From: Algoriphagus sp. AK58
Lineage (GTDB): Bacteria; Bacteroidota; Bacteroidia; Cytophagales; Cyclobacteriaceae
DNA length: 64,000 bases
Assembly (NCBI RefSeq): GCF_014324365.1
Contig: NZ_QEIG01000018.1
Location: forward strand, 177,788 to 241,787
Reading direction: 5' to 3'
Under the pieces are notes generated by a model. That model worked only from the letters and a program-made list of their open reading frames with translations. It was not told where the DNA came from and made no database searches. A program made the position numbers and the translations under genes. Below, one piece after another: positions 42,950 through 52,836 of this stretch. Each line of letters starts with the position of its first letter. The first letter of the stretch is position 1.

Positions 42950-43371
42950 GCTTTAAAATTAGAGGAATTCAGCAGGAAATGATTTTTGGTCGATCATGTG
43001 TTGAAAATTGAAATCAGAACATCCAAATCCACTCCCTGAAGAACGCCTGTCCGATTGAACCTATCCAAAGCCACAAAAGACCAAGGATAATTACCGCTAC
43101 CCATCTGCGCCTTTCCTGATTCTCGGTTTTTAAAAATAGTTTCATTGTTTCCTAGATGCTTCCAAGTATGGCTAGGTTGCATCCAATCCTGTTTTTCTGA
43201 CAAGAAAGTCAGTATTTCCAACTTACACTGTGACATTTCGTAGACATTATCCCAAATCGCCAGACCTAAATCCTGACAAACTGACACCAAAAAGCAGAAA
43301 AATACCAATGGCACAAGCATTGAGCAAAGGGGATAGGATTCAATCTGAAAACACATAAAACTTATATAATC
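42950..43371. other. Intergenic region upstream of dnaK
   Basis: A 422-base gap between the divergent MOSC gene and dnaK. It holds a possible 43-residue membrane peptide on the minus strand (43014-43145) and a longer overlapping minus-strand frame (ATG 43320, stop 42994). No CIRCE-type element (TTAGCACTC palindrome) was seen. Confidence 0.5.
43014..43145 (-). CDS. Possible 43-residue single-pass membrane peptide
   Basis: The ATG at 43143-43145 follows an AGGAAACA ribosome-binding-like sequence. The product has a charged N terminus (KTENQERRRW) and one hydrophobic helix (VAVIILGLLWLWIGSIG), then FFREWIWMF. That pattern is typical of real small membrane proteins. No homologue is known to me. 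A longer frame of 108 codons overlaps it in another register and looks less natural. Low confidence. Confidence 0.35.
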   Translation of the reverse strand: MKLFLKTENQERRRWVAVIILGLLWLWIGSIGQAFFREWIWMF

Positions 43372-45282
43372 ATGGGAAAAATTATAGGCATTGACTTGGG
43401 TACCACCAACTCCTGCGTAGCCGCAATGGAGGGTAACGAGCCTGTAGTCATCCAAAACAGCGAAGGAAGAAGAACCACTCCATCGATTGTGGCTTTCCTA
43501 GACAATGGAAACGGTGAGCGAAAAGTAGGTGACCCTGCCAAGCGCCAGGCCATCACCAACCCAGCTAATACCATCTCTTCCGTCAAGCGATTCATGGGAA
43601 AAAAATTCTCTGAGGTATCCGAAGAGAAAAAACACGCTTCCTATAAAGTCGAGCAAGGATCAAATGACACCGTAGCTATTCGAATCGGAGACAGATCTTA
43701 CACTCCACAGGAAATCTCTGCGATGATCCTTCAAAAAATGAAGAGTACTGCTGAAGACTTCTTGGGACAAACTGTCACTGAAGCGGTCATCACGGTACCT
43801 GCTTACTTCAACGATGCAGAGCGTCAGGCTACCAAAGAAGCAGGACAGATTGCCGGCTTGGAAGTAAAGCGTATCATCAACGAACCAACCGCAGCTGCCT
43901 TGGCCTACGGGATGGACAAGAAAAATCAGGACATGAAGATCGCGGTGTATGACCTTGGTGGTGGTACTTTCGATATTTCTATCCTTGAGCTGGGCGACGG
44001 TGTGTTCGAGGTAAAATCCACCAATGGTGATGTACACTTGGGTGGTGACGACTTTGACCAAGTAATCATCGACTGGCTTGCAGCGGAGTTCCAAGCCGAA
44101 GAGCAGATCGACCTGAGAAAGGATCCAATGGCACTTCAGAGATTGAAAGAAGCTGCTGAAAAAGCAAAAATCGAACTTTCCAGCTCTGCCTCTACTGAAA
44201 TCAACCTGCCCTACATCACTGCCACACAGACTGGTCCAAAGCACTTGGTCAGAAACTTGAGCCGTGCGAAGTTTGAGCAACTTTCTGAATCTTTGATCAA
44301 GAGATCCATGGAGCCTTGCGCCAAAGCATTGAGAGATGCTGGAATGACTGCCTCAGACATCGACGAAGTGATCTTGGTGGGCGGATCTACTCGAATCCCT
44401 AGAATCCAGGAAGAGGTAGAAAAATTCTTCGGAAAGAAACCTTCCAAAGGTGTAAATCCTGACGAAGTAGTAGCCATCGGTGCTGCTATCCAAGGCGGTG
44501 TATTGACCGGTGAAGTGAAAGACGTTCTTCTCTTGGACGTGACCCCACTTTCTTTGGGGATCGAAACCATGGGTGGCGTATTCACCAAACTGATCGAAGC
44601 AAACACTACAATCCCTACCAAGAAGTCCGAAGTGTTCTCCACCGCAGCCGACAATCAGCCCGCTGTAGATATTCATGTACTTCAGGGAGAGCGACCTTTG
44701 GCAAAAGACAACAGATCCATCGGTAGATTCCAATTGTCTGACATCCCACCAGCACCAAGAGGAGTTCCTCAGATCGAAGTGACTTTCGACATCGATGCCA
44801 ACGGTATCCTCAATGTGTCCGCAAAAGACAAAGGAACCGGCAAAGAGCAAAAGATTAAGATTGAAGCTTCTTCAGGTCTTTCTCAGGATGACATCGAGAG
44901 AATGAAGCGTGAAGCAGAAGCAAACGCTGCCGCTGACAAAGCTGAAAAGGAAAAGATTGAAAAACTTAACCAAGCTGATAGCTTGATCTTCCAAACTGAA
45001 AAGCAGCTGAAAGAATACGGCGACAAGCTCTCTGATGGCAACAAGGCGAATATCAATTCAGCATTGGAAGCCTTGAAATCAGCGCACGGTGCGAAAAACA
45101 TTGAGGGAATCGATGCTGCCATGGCAAATCTAAATAAAGCTTGGGAAGCCGCTTCCACTGAAATGTACAATGCCACACAGGGCGCTGGAGCTCAGCCAGG
45201 TCCTGATGCAGGAGCAAGCTCAAGCGCAGGTGACGGAGTGTCTGATGTAGACTACGAAGAAGTAAGCGAAGACAAAAAATAA
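43372..45282 (+). CDS. dnaK: Molecular chaperone DnaK (Hsp70)
   Basis: The 636-residue Hsp70 has all key segments: [63 protein letters not shown] and the substrate domain ([20 protein letters not shown]). The tail is acidic and ends [12 protein letters not shown]. It needs DnaJ and GrpE, neither of which is in the window. A GroES-like gene follows 119 bases later. Confidence 0.98.
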   Translation: MGKIIGIDLGTTNSCVAAMEGNEPVVIQNSEGRRTTPSIVAFLDNGNGERKVGDPAKRQAITNPANTISSVKRFMGKKFSEVSEEKKHASYKVEQGSNDTVAIRIGDRSYTPQEISAMILQKMKSTAEDFLGQTVTEAVITVPAYFNDAERQATKEAGQIAGLEVKRIINEPTAAALAYGMDKKNQDMKIAVYDLGGGTFDISILELGDGVFEVKSTNGDVHLGGDDFDQVIIDWLAAEFQAEEQIDLRKDPMALQRLKEAAEKAKIELSSSASTEINLPYITATQTGPKHLVRNLSRAKFEQLSESLIKRSMEPCAKALRDAGMTASDIDEVILVGGSTRIPRIQEEVEKFFGKKPSKGVNPDEVVAIGAAIQGGVLTGEVKDVLLLDVTPLSLGIETMGGVFTKLIEANTTIPTKKSEVFSTAADNQPAVDIHVLQGERPLAKDNRSIGRFQLSDIPPAPRGVPQIEVTFDIDANGILNVSAKDKGTGKEQKIKIEASSGLSQDDIERMKREAEANAAADKAEKEKIEKLNQADSLIFQTEKQLKEYGDKLSDGNKANINSALEALKSAHGAKNIEGIDAAMANLNKAWEAASTEMYNATQGAGAQPGPDAGASSSAGDGVSDVDYEEVSEDKK

Positions 45283-45301
45283 TCGCTCCTCAAACCAATT
45301 C

Positions 45302-45336
45302 AAACAGCATCTGTTGAAAGACAGGTGCTGTTTATA
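45302..45336 (+). terminator. Terminator of dnaK
   Basis: AACAGCATCTGT/ACAGGTGCTGTT stem with a T-rich tail (TTTATATTTT). Confidence 0.7.
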
Positions 45337-45401
45337 TTTTAGCCAAAATCAAGTTTTGGACAAGACCAATTGGTATTGAGAATAAACTCCACAAAAAAGA
45401 C

Positions 45402-45776
45402 ATGCAATTAACCGCCGATAACAAACTGAAAAAACTCATTGTGGTGGGAGACCGGGTGCTAATCCGTCTGAAAAAGCCACATGAAAAAACAGACTCTGGG
45501 CTTTATCTACCTCCGGGTGTTCAGGAAAAAGAAAAAGTCCAACAAGGATACATCATCAAGACCGGGCCCGGATATCCAATTCCCATGCCTGTGGAGGACC
45601 ACGAGCCTTGGATGGATTCGGATGAAAAAGTGAAATATGTCCCGTTACAAGCCAAAGAAGGTGATTTGGCCATTTTTCTTCTGTCAGGCGCCCACGAAGT
45701 GATCTACGAAGGAGAAAAATACTATATCGTTTCTCAGGGGGCTATACTGATGCTCGAAAGAGAAACGGATCTATGA
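45402..45776 (+). CDS. GroES-like co-chaperonin family protein
   Basis: The 124-residue protein has the GroES beta barrel: KKLIVVGDRVLIRLKKPHEK, TDSGLYLPPGVQEKEKVQQG, then the late EVIYEGEKYYIVSQGAILML. It is about 30 residues longer than canonical GroES because of an insert (GPGYPIPMPVEDHEPWMDSD). No groEL is adjacent. It is either a paralogue or a divergent co-chaperone. Confidence 0.85.
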   Translation: MQLTADNKLKKLIVVGDRVLIRLKKPHEKTDSGLYLPPGVQEKEKVQQGYIIKTGPGYPIPMPVEDHEPWMDSDEKVKYVPLQAKEGDLAIFLLSGAHEVIYEGEKYYIVSQGAILMLERETDL

Positions 45777-45777
45777 A

Positions 45778-45803
45778 AAAAAGCCCGAAATCGGGCTTTT
45801 AAT
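45778..45803. terminator. Bidirectional terminator between convergent genes
   Basis: AAAAGCCCGA/TCGGGCTTTT hairpin, with A-run on one side and T-run on the other. Confidence 0.75.
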
Positions 45804-45805
45804 AT

Positions 45806-46168
45806 TTAATGAAACCAAGTCTTTTTGGGCTTCATTGATTTCGGTTCTTCATAAACAGCCTTACTATTTGTTTGTATGGAAGACTTATCATCCCAAGGCT
45901 TGTGATTTTTTGCCTCAAGGCCTTTAGGATTAGTAATTTCCTCACGGAATCTCACTTTAGATTTGGAGGTTTTGGAGGACCAAACGGAAGTATTCTTCGC
46001 TTCCGGCCCCTTCAGACTCAAGGGGGAAGATTCGTGAACCAAAGACATTTTAGGCGTTTTCGCCTTGGCGGGATGTGAATTCTTAATCTTTGGGCCTAAT
46101 CCAATTTCCTGAGAAAATCCAACCGAGGAAATCAACAGTGCCACCACTATAAACATAGCCTTTTTCAT
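45806..46168 (-). CDS. Small secreted basic protein of unknown function
   Basis: A 120-residue protein with a signal peptide (FIVVALLISSVGFSQ). The mature part is rich in Lys, Ser and Pro and has no clear fold. It contains an imperfect repeat: KGPEAKNTSVWSSKTS and KGLEAKNHKPWDDKSS. This suggests a flexible secreted protein. No family was recognised. Confidence 0.55.
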   Translation of the reverse strand: MKKAMFIVVALLISSVGFSQEIGLGPKIKNSHPAKAKTPKMSLVHESSPLSLKGPEAKNTSVWSSKTSKSKVRFREEITNPKGLEAKNHKPWDDKSSIQTNSKAVYEEPKSMKPKKTWFH

Positions 46169-46463
46169 GTCCTGTACATTTGGGTTTGCACAAATATAAA
46201 CAGAGAAAGGACTGAAAGTGTTACAATAAAAGATGGTTTTTAGAATAAAATTTCCCGAAACACAAATTTTTATTGAAATTTAAAAGATATAAACAAAACA
46301 AACCATATATAATTTTACACTCACTTTTTCAAAAAACAGGTAATTCGCACAAAGTTTGATTAAAAATGAAATCGTTTTTCCCGTAAATGAATGAATAAAG
46401 AAAAAACCGAGGCGAAAATCACCCCGGCTTTATTAACAATAGACCCTGTTTAAATTTTTATCC
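46169..46463. other. A/T-rich intergenic region
   Basis: About 295 bases without a gene. It holds a weak terminator for the porin gene (46402-46433, minus strand: AGCCGGGG/CCTCGGTT plus T6). Nothing else was recognised. Confidence 0.5.
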
Positions 46464-47636
46464 TTAAAAGGCAAAAACAGCTGCAAAAAGGAATGATGCT
46501 AGGCCTTTACTGGGGTTCAAGTTCTTATTGAGAAAATACTCATCCTTCATAGTGTCCAATCTTAGCTCAGGAATAAGTGTGAGATTCTTACCCACTTTTG
46601 CATTGGCAGAAAAAGTAAAAGCAAAGACACTGCCTTTCCCCGAATCATCCACCGAGACCACTCCTTCCAATCCATCATTGAAAACGGAAAAATATTCCCC
46701 CCTGACACCAAGTCCAAAATTTTCAGACGGCCTAGCTTGTAAGTATCCGGCAAAACCATAAAAACCAGCACCTTCCCCATCTGTATCCTGAATATCTGAT
46801 CCAGTATAGATTTGTCCAGAGGCCGAGGTATTGTAAGTAGTATTGACTCCTAAATACCAAAAATCAGAAAGATCAAAACCTGTGGTCAAATCAATTTGAA
46901 AAGTCTTACCCAATGACGTCTGTCCAGGCTCCAATCCTTCGCTATCAGAAAATTTCCCATCCTGATCACCGTAGACAACATTTAAATAGGTTGAACCTAG
47001 CTCAGTGGAATATCCCAGCTGCCCTCCAAGCGTATAGGTTCCATTAAGGTTAAATTCTGTCATATCAGTCGGATTCATGACGGTTGCCAAAAAAGACCAT
47101 TTATCGGAAATCTGATAATTTGCCTTAAGCCCTGTATGCGAGAAAGGACCATAAGAAAACATGTACGAAGTAGAATAATTAAAATTACCAGTTGGAGAAA
47201 TGACCTCATACCCCAAAAAGGTATTGAAATTTCCCATGGTCAGAGTCAATTTGTCTGAGACATTCCAGTAGACATACAGTTGATTGATGATTTGAGAGCT
47301 TCCGGCCATCCCTCCTGAATAAAGCGGCGATCCAAACACCGCATCTTCACCCCTAGGACCAAATACCAAATCGGCAACAGCACCCACTTTTTTTCCCTGA
47401 TAGGTTGCAATAATATTGGCCATACCTAAAGAAAATCCGGGCAGATTTCCAAAAGAAGAAGCTGGAGCTTGAGCATTGTCGCCTTTATTCGGCGCATTAA
47501 GGTTGGTTCTAAAATAGGCGTCTACCGAGCCAGAAAGAGTCAAAGACCCTTCCTCTTCAGAGGTCTCTTCTTGAGCAAAAACGATTTGGGTACTGGCAAT
47601 CGTTAAACATAGGATTAGTAGGAAAATATTTTTCAT
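46464..47636 (-). CDS. Outer-membrane porin next to the ammonium transporter
   Basis: A 390-residue protein with a signal peptide (cleavage near VFAQ). The mature barrel begins LTLSGSVDAYFRTNL and ends ASFLFAAVFAF. The VYWNVSDKLTLTMGNFNTFL and FSHTGLKANYQISDKW segments match the BBP2-like / DUF1597-type porins found with amt genes in Bacteroidota. It probably lets small solutes cross the outer membrane and is likely transcribed with amt, whose stop is 119 bases upstream. Confidence 0.8.
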   Translation of the reverse strand: MKNIFLLILCLTIASTQIVFAQEETSEEEGSLTLSGSVDAYFRTNLNAPNKGDNAQAPASSFGNLPGFSLGMANIIATYQGKKVGAVADLVFGPRGEDAVFGSPLYSGGMAGSSQIINQLYVYWNVSDKLTLTMGNFNTFLGYEVISPTGNFNYSTSYMFSYGPFSHTGLKANYQISDKWSFLATVMNPTDMTEFNLNGTYTLGGQLGYSTELGSTYLNVVYGDQDGKFSDSEGLEPGQTSLGKTFQIDLTTGFDLSDFWYLGVNTTYNTSASGQIYTGSDIQDTDGEGAGFYGFAGYLQARPSENFGLGVRGEYFSVFNDGLEGVVSVDDSGKGSVFAFTFSANAKVGKNLTLIPELRLDTMKDEYFLNKNLNPSKGLASFLFAAVFAF

Positions 47637-47755
47637 TTTACTTTTGAGTGTTGGTGAATGTATGAGTTGACCAATAAGAGCCCCGATCCGGTCGAAAGAG
47701 AGTCGCGTTTTTTTCTCCGGATGGGGTTCTTTTTTTTCTTATAAGGTGAAGATGA

Positions 47756-49054
47756 TTATTCGTCGTAAACGATGGTGTAGCCTCTGATTCCATGTTCATG
47801 AGAATCCAATCCTGTCTTCTCATGTTCAGCGGAAACCCTGATTCCCACTGTCTTTTTGAGCGTGAAGAAAATCAGAAAGGCAGCCGAAAAAGCAGTGGCC
47901 CCACAAATTGCCACTCCGATTAATTGGGTGATAAAGCTGTGTTCAGGATTGGTAGAAAATATACCTACCGCCAAAGTACCCCAGATACCACAAGTAAGAT
48001 GAACAGATACAGCGCCTACCACATCGTCCAATTTCAATTTATCCAGAAGAATAGCTGAAAGCACTACCAATACCCCGGCAACAAACCCAATGAAAATAGC
48101 ACCCCCCGGAGTAATGACATCTGCTCCGGCAGTGATTCCAACCAGCCCGGCCAAAATTCCATTGAGTAGCATGCCCAAGTCGAGTCTTTTGAATGCAAAG
48201 TATGCGGCAAAAAATCCACCCAGTCCTCCGGCACAAGCTCCCAGAGAAGTGGTCACCAGAACTAAAGAGACTAAAGCAGGATCAGCTGAAAGAACAGACC
48301 CGCCATTGAATCCAAACCAGCCTAACCACAATAAAAACACCCCGATTACTGCCAAGGGAACACTAGCCCCAGGTTTGTCCACTGTTTTTCCATTGACATA
48401 TTTCCCTATTCTAGGACCAACAAGAATCACCCCTGCCAAAGCACCCCAACCGCCTACAGAGTGTACCAGAGTACTTCCAGCGAAATCATAGAAACCCATC
48501 GCATCCAAAGCCCCTCCTCCCCATTTCCAACTTCCGATCAATGGATAAACCAAACCCACAAAGAATACTGTGAAAACCAAATAGGCTGAAAGCTTCACGC
48601 GCTCTGCAATTGCCCCAGAGACTATAGTAGCAGCAGTTGCTGCGAACATGGCTTGGAATAGAAAATCTGTCCAATACGTATAACCTCCATCGGCGTAGTT
48701 TACGGAAACATCCGCACTGGCCGGTGAAAACCAAAACATGTTCCAGCCTGCAAAGTCAAAAGACAACCATCCTGGAGCTTCAAATCCGGGGTACATGAGA
48801 TAAAATCCTACACAGGCATAGGACACAATCCCAATAATTGGAGTGATTGTGTTTTTGAACAGAATGTTAACAGTGTTTTTGGCTTGGCCAAAACCCGTCT
48901 CTACGCCGGCAAAACCAAGGTGCATGATAAACACCAGAGCTGTTGCAAGCATCATCCAGACATTGTTTGTCGTGAGCATATTCTTAGAGAGCTCGACTGA
49001 CAAATCCATAGTCGCGGCCATATCATTGGCCAACAGGGTTGCGAAATACATCAT
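47756..49054 (-). CDS. amt: Ammonium transporter (Amt/MEP/Rh family)
   Basis: A 432-residue polytopic protein with about 11 helices. Signatures: MLATALVFIMHLGFAGVETG (TM1), FWFSPASADVSVNYADG, DFAGSTLVHSVGGWGALAG (family signature with conserved His) and WLGWFGFNGGSVLSADP. It conducts NH3/NH4+. No GlnK/PII gene is adjacent, which is unusual because amtB-glnK pairs are common. The porin gene follows on the same strand. Confidence 0.95.
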   Translation of the reverse strand: MMYFATLLANDMAATMDLSVELSKNMLTTNNVWMMLATALVFIMHLGFAGVETGFGQAKNTVNILFKNTITPIIGIVSYACVGFYLMYPGFEAPGWLSFDFAGWNMFWFSPASADVSVNYADGGYTYWTDFLFQAMFAATAATIVSGAIAERVKLSAYLVFTVFFVGLVYPLIGSWKWGGGALDAMGFYDFAGSTLVHSVGGWGALAGVILVGPRIGKYVNGKTVDKPGASVPLAVIGVFLLWLGWFGFNGGSVLSADPALVSLVLVTTSLGACAGGLGGFFAAYFAFKRLDLGMLLNGILAGLVGITAGADVITPGGAIFIGFVAGVLVVLSAILLDKLKLDDVVGAVSVHLTCGIWGTLAVGIFSTNPEHSFITQLIGVAICGATAFSAAFLIFFTLKKTVGIRVSAEHEKTGLDSHEHGIRGYTIVYDE

Positions 49055-49567
49055 AGGTTTGAGAGTTGATTATTGATAGAACTTCAAATTCACTTATGAT
49101 CTTCATAAAAAGATCTAATCGAATGTAATTAGAAATTCGATTAAAAAACAAACCTATTTTTAAACTATTCGCAATTTTTACAGTTTATGACGATATTTTT
49201 TAAACCATTTTTTGGATTTTTTTCAATTTTTTACCTTTTATGGGTTGTTTTTAAACCCTTATTATTCATTTCATGCAATATTTCTTAGATTCAGAATATT
49301 CTTTGAAATCGATTACGAAAACCAGACAACCACCCAATCCAAAGATATTTGGTCAGAAAAAAAAATATAATTCTGCGTTCTTTATTTAAACAAAATTTTA
49401 GTAAAATAATGTATGATTATGAAAACGATAATTTTTTAGGATTTTTGATTTTTTTTAAACCTCAATTTCTTTTTGAGACAAAAATTGAAAGATAAACACC
49501 CTGAATAAAACCCTCAAAATGAAAAAAGCCCTAATTTCTCAGGGCTTATCCATTATTTTTAGGGTGA
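49055..49567. other. Very A/T-rich 513-base intergenic region
   Basis: Divided between the upstream region of amt and the 3' flank of hemB. No gene is visible. It has many T/A tracts (for example around 49130-49260 and 49370-49450) and a hemB terminator at 49523-49549. It is a candidate regulatory region for amt. No sigma-54 (GG-N10-GC) promoter was recognised. Confidence 0.5.
49523..49549 (-). terminator. Terminator of hemB
   Basis: The minus strand has AGCCCT...AGGGCT followed by six T. Confidence 0.7.
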
Positions 49568-50536
49568 CTAGCATGGATTCTTCGCAAAATCCTTCGCAAA
49601 GTAGGTAAGTATGATCTTTGCACCCGCCCGCTTGATAGAAAGTAAGATTTCATTCATCGAACGGTCATAGTCCAACCACCCTTTTTCGGCTGCGGCTTTT
49701 ACCATACTGTATTCCCCAGACACATTATAAGCAGCGATAGGAAGTGGATAATTATCGCTCAGCTGCTTGATGATATCCAAATAACTTAATGCAGGCTTTA
49801 CCATAAGAAAATCCGCACCTTCTTCCACATCCAAATCCGCTTCAATCAAGGCCTCTTTTGCATTGGCTGGATTCATTTGATAGGTCTTCTTATCACCAAA
49901 CTTAGGCGCAGAATCCAAGGCATCCCTGAATGGCCCATAAAATGCACTGGCATACTTAGCAGTATAAGACATAATGGAGGTGTCAATAAACCCATTTTCA
50001 TCCAAAAGATCCCGTATATAGCCCACTCTTCCATCCATCATGTCGGATGGCCCAAGGATATCTACTCCTGCATCCGCTTGCGCCAAAGACATTTTTCCTA
50101 AAATCTCCAACGTTTCGTCATTGAGTATTTTCCCGTTCTTTACCAAGCCATCATGACCATCACTGCTGTAGGGATCCATAGCCACATCTGACATCAGGCA
50201 TACTTCAGGGAATTGTTTCTTGATTTCCCGAAGAGCCTTTAGATAAAACGTCTCAGGATTGTAGCTTTCAGAAGCTACGGCATCTTTCAGGGACTCTGGA
50301 TAAGCAGGGAATACATCAAAGGAATAAATCCCCAGCTTCATGCACTCTTCAATTTCTTTCAGCATCAAGTCAGTGGAAAAACGAAAGATCCCGGGCATAG
50401 AAGCCACTTCGATTTGCTTCTTTTGCCCATCCACCAGAAACAAGGGGAAAATTAAATCCTTAACAGAAACTTGGGTCTCTTCCACCAAATTACGTACAGA
50501 CTCAGATTTACGGTTTCTTCTAGGTCTTCTTTGCAT
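49568..50536 (-). CDS. hemB: Delta-aminolevulinic acid dehydratase (porphobilinogen synthase)
   Basis: From the ATG at 50534-50536 the enzyme has 322 residues. It joins two ALA into porphobilinogen. Schiff-base lysines are K194 (YTAKYASAFYGPF) and K247 (DFLMVKPALSYLD). The metal region reads MSDVAMDPYSSDGHDGL (about 115-131) with aspartates where the zinc enzymes have three cysteines, so it belongs to the Mg2+/cysteine-free group. Upstream ATG at 50557 gives seven extra residues. Confidence 0.96.
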   Translation of the reverse strand: MQRRPRRNRKSESVRNLVEETQVSVKDLIFPLFLVDGQKKQIEVASMPGIFRFSTDLMLKEIEECMKLGIYSFDVFPAYPESLKDAVASESYNPETFYLKALREIKKQFPEVCLMSDVAMDPYSSDGHDGLVKNGKILNDETLEILGKMSLAQADAGVDILGPSDMMDGRVGYIRDLLDENGFIDTSIMSYTAKYASAFYGPFRDALDSAPKFGDKKTYQMNPANAKEALIEADLDVEEGADFLMVKPALSYLDIIKQLSDNYPLPIAAYNVSGEYSMVKAAAEKGWLDYDRSMNEILLSIKRAGAKIILTYFAKDFAKNPC

Positions 50537-50554
50537 AGCTTTCTTGAATGTCCA

Positions 50555-50562
50555 CAAAGGTA
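50555..50562 (-). promoter_or_regulatory. Promoter -7 box (TACCTTTG) for hemB
   Basis: Matches TAnnTTTG and ends 19 bases before the ATG at 50536. It overlaps the alternative ATG at 50557, which argues for the shorter start. Confidence 0.5.
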
Positions 50563-50606
50563 ACCCATCACGTTTACATAGCCCGAATTGAAATGAATAA
50601 AATAAG

Positions 50607-50634
50607 GCGCACCGACTTGGGATGCGCCTTAAAA
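50607..50634 (-). terminator. Probable terminator of the OprP-like porin gene
   Basis: The minus strand has AAGGCGCATCCC / AGTCGGTGCGCCTT with a T-rich tail, 22 bases past the porin stop. Confidence 0.65.
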
Positions 50635-50655
50635 TAAATTTTCAAATCAGCTAAA

Positions 50656-51867
50656 TCAGAAATTAACCTGAGCCTGCAATCTGAGTAAGCTTCCTTTTTG
50701 CCTGTTGTCAGGATTGGTTGAATTTTCGAAGGTTCTGTCTGAAATCGTATACATCGTAACCAATTCGAAGTTTTTGCTGAATTGCCACTCCACACCCAAT
50801 TCCAGCTCTTTCACGCGATGACGGGTCGCATCCAATTCGAATTTCTTACCTCCTTTATAATAATGGTATCTTCCGAAAGGAATAAAAACTTTAGAATCCA
50901 ACTTCAGCATATAACTGGCCAAGACATATCCTCCTTCCAAAGGGGCGTCCAGCACCTGATTAGTTGACGGATCATACTCGGGACCTCTACCCCAATTGTA
51001 TTCGGCCTGAAGACCAAAGGGCTGAGGGTAAATCACGAAGGTGGGCCCATACCTGAATTCCTTGAATTCATTTTGACCAACTTCCGTCTTAGGCCCTTTA
51101 TTCACAACATATTTACCCGTATATCCTTGCAATGAAGCTTCAATAATCTGCCCCGATGGAAGCTCCAAGGGATAGGTCATTCGGGCTACGACGTTTAGAT
51201 TCTTGTTTCTATCTAAGGCATTTGGCCCTTGACCATTGTAGACCCCCAAACCAAACATCCCATAATCTCCTGACCCCTTGAGACCTGATGAAACCAAGTA
51301 GCTGAAGAGCTTCCTGATTTCCTTTGGTGCGTAATAGAAAAAGACTCCGGTCTCGCGTTCATTAGGAGCAGCAGAGTTAATTCCATCATTCCGATCAAGT
51401 GGAAGTCGGTTTTGACTCGACTGCATATTTTCGAAGCCGAAAGGAATCTTGGATTGCCCTATTCGAACACGAAACTCATTATCAGCGTCCAACCCCAAAT
51501 CAAAGTAAGCATCCCGAATTTGAGCAAGATTTGATCCACCGGAAGCGAAATCAGGCTGAATATAAAAGTAAATCTTTGGGTGAATTTGTCCTGAAAAAAT
51601 GATCCGGATCCGACGGAAAAAGAATCCACCACCATCCCCACCCCAACTTCGATCACATTGATCACACTTTAAGTCAGGATTTGTTTCAAACAATCCATTA
51701 TACCTCAATTGGGCATACCCTCTGATCTGAATTTTTTCATACCAGGCATTCTGAACTTTCTGTTCAGGTTTTTCAGTGAGTAGCGAGTCTTTTTCAGCAC
51801 CCCTTGCAAAAGTGCCAAATAAGACCAAGGCAAAGGAAGCCAAGGCTACTGCGAAACGGATTCGCAT
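50656..51867 (-). CDS. Porin of the OprO/OprP (phosphate-selective) type
   Basis: A 403-residue protein with a signal peptide (cleavage near ARGA). The mature barrel has RRIRIIFSGQIHPKIYFYIQ, RDAYFDLGLDADNEFRVRIG, QSKIPFGFENMQSSQNRLPL and the final strand SLLRLQAQVNF, as in OprP-type porins. A CDQCDR motif near 75 (two cysteines close together) is unusual. Ion specificity is unknown; there is no phosphate gene nearby. Confidence 0.85.
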   Translation of the reverse strand: MRIRFAVALASFALVLFGTFARGAEKDSLLTEKPEQKVQNAWYEKIQIRGYAQLRYNGLFETNPDLKCDQCDRSWGGDGGGFFFRRIRIIFSGQIHPKIYFYIQPDFASGGSNLAQIRDAYFDLGLDADNEFRVRIGQSKIPFGFENMQSSQNRLPLDRNDGINSAAPNERETGVFFYYAPKEIRKLFSYLVSSGLKGSGDYGMFGLGVYNGQGPNALDRNKNLNVVARMTYPLELPSGQIIEASLQGYTGKYVVNKGPKTEVGQNEFKEFRYGPTFVIYPQPFGLQAEYNWGRGPEYDPSTNQVLDAPLEGGYVLASYMLKLDSKVFIPFGRYHYYKGGKKFELDATRHRVKELELGVEWQFSKNFELVTMYTISDRTFENSTNPDNRQKGSLLRLQAQVNF

Positions 51868-52107
51868 ATAGGAAGATGTTTAGTAAGAGTTTGTACAGCG
51901 ATGCAAAGTTGAACCCCGTAGTTTGCTAAAAAATGAATCCAGAGTTATGAATTTGTTACAAAAACGAAATCATTAGAGTTATTTTTAAATCTTATAAAAG
52001 AAAAAAATGCTCAAAAACTATTTTTTAGAGCTTTCTAATATTATGCAAATGTTAAGCTACTCAAGTGATGTTAAAAAATCTTGAAACTAATGTTAAGCCA
52101 AATTGGA

Positions 52108-52761
52108 CTATTCCAAGAGAGAAATGATCCTGTTCACGTCCAGGTCAAGGTAATTTTCGACATACAAATCACACACAGGTAATTGTTCCACGGTATGAGA
52201 AGAAAGTACACCGACTACCTTCATTCCCGCATTTTTGGCAGCAGAAACACCCGAAAACGAATCTTCAAAGACAATGCATCGATCAGGGGATAGGGAAAGG
52301 TTTGCCGCGGTCTTGAGATAAACTTCAGGGTCAGGCTTATGCTTGTTCACATGTTCACTAGCCAAGGCAGACTCCAGGTGTGGAAACAAATCCAATCTTC
52401 CCCCGATGAGTTCAAGGTTTGCAAAAGGCGCGGAAGTGGCAACACCGGTTTTGAATCCTTCTTTTCTTAGGCTGTGAAAAAAATCCAAAAATCCCGGAAT
52501 CGGATCCACATGGTGCTGATAGATTTCCCGGAATAAGCTTTCTTTTTCAAACTCCAAATCCAACAACTCTTCTCCTTCAATTTTTCTTCCCAGAAAATGA
52601 CTGAGGATGTAGCCATTGTTTTTCCCATACATGTGAAGTTGGAATTCCTCCTCCGTGGGAAATAGATTTCTTTTTTCGAAGAAAATTTTGAAAGCTTGAG
52701 AATGAAAGGGATTGGTGTGGCAGATCACTCCATCCATATCGAAAATGACTGCTTTGGACAT
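52108..52761 (-). CDS. HAD-family phosphatase (beta-phosphoglucomutase-like)
   Basis: From the ATG at 52759-52761 the protein has 217 residues. Motif I is VIFDMDGVICHT, motif II is the threonine/serine in GVATSAPFAN, motif III lysine in NKHKPDPEVYLK and motif IV FEDSFSGVSAAKNAG. The small helical cap marks a subfamily IA enzyme. Substrates of relatives include sugar phosphates and 2-deoxyglucose-6-phosphate. It is 75 bases past rocD on the same strand. Confidence 0.88.
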   Translation of the reverse strand: MSKAVIFDMDGVICHTNPFHSQAFKIFFEKRNLFPTEEEFQLHMYGKNNGYILSHFLGRKIEGEELLDLEFEKESLFREIYQHHVDPIPGFLDFFHSLRKEGFKTGVATSAPFANLELIGGRLDLFPHLESALASEHVNKHKPDPEVYLKTAANLSLSPDRCIVFEDSFSGVSAAKNAGMKVVGVLSSHTVEQLPVCDLYVENYLDLDVNRIISLLE

Positions 52762-52836
52762 AAGGAAGGCTTGGAAACAGAGAATTCGCTTAAAGGCAAA
52801 CCTCAAAGCGAATTCAAAAGTGCGAAATCGGATCAA

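Noticed and set aside
42994..43455. Minus-strand ORF of 153 codons overlapping the start of dnaK
   Set aside because: The first 28 codons lie in dnaK on the other strand. The part from 43320 could be real but has no recognised motif. The overlapping 43-codon frame looks more like a protein and was reported instead, at low confidence.
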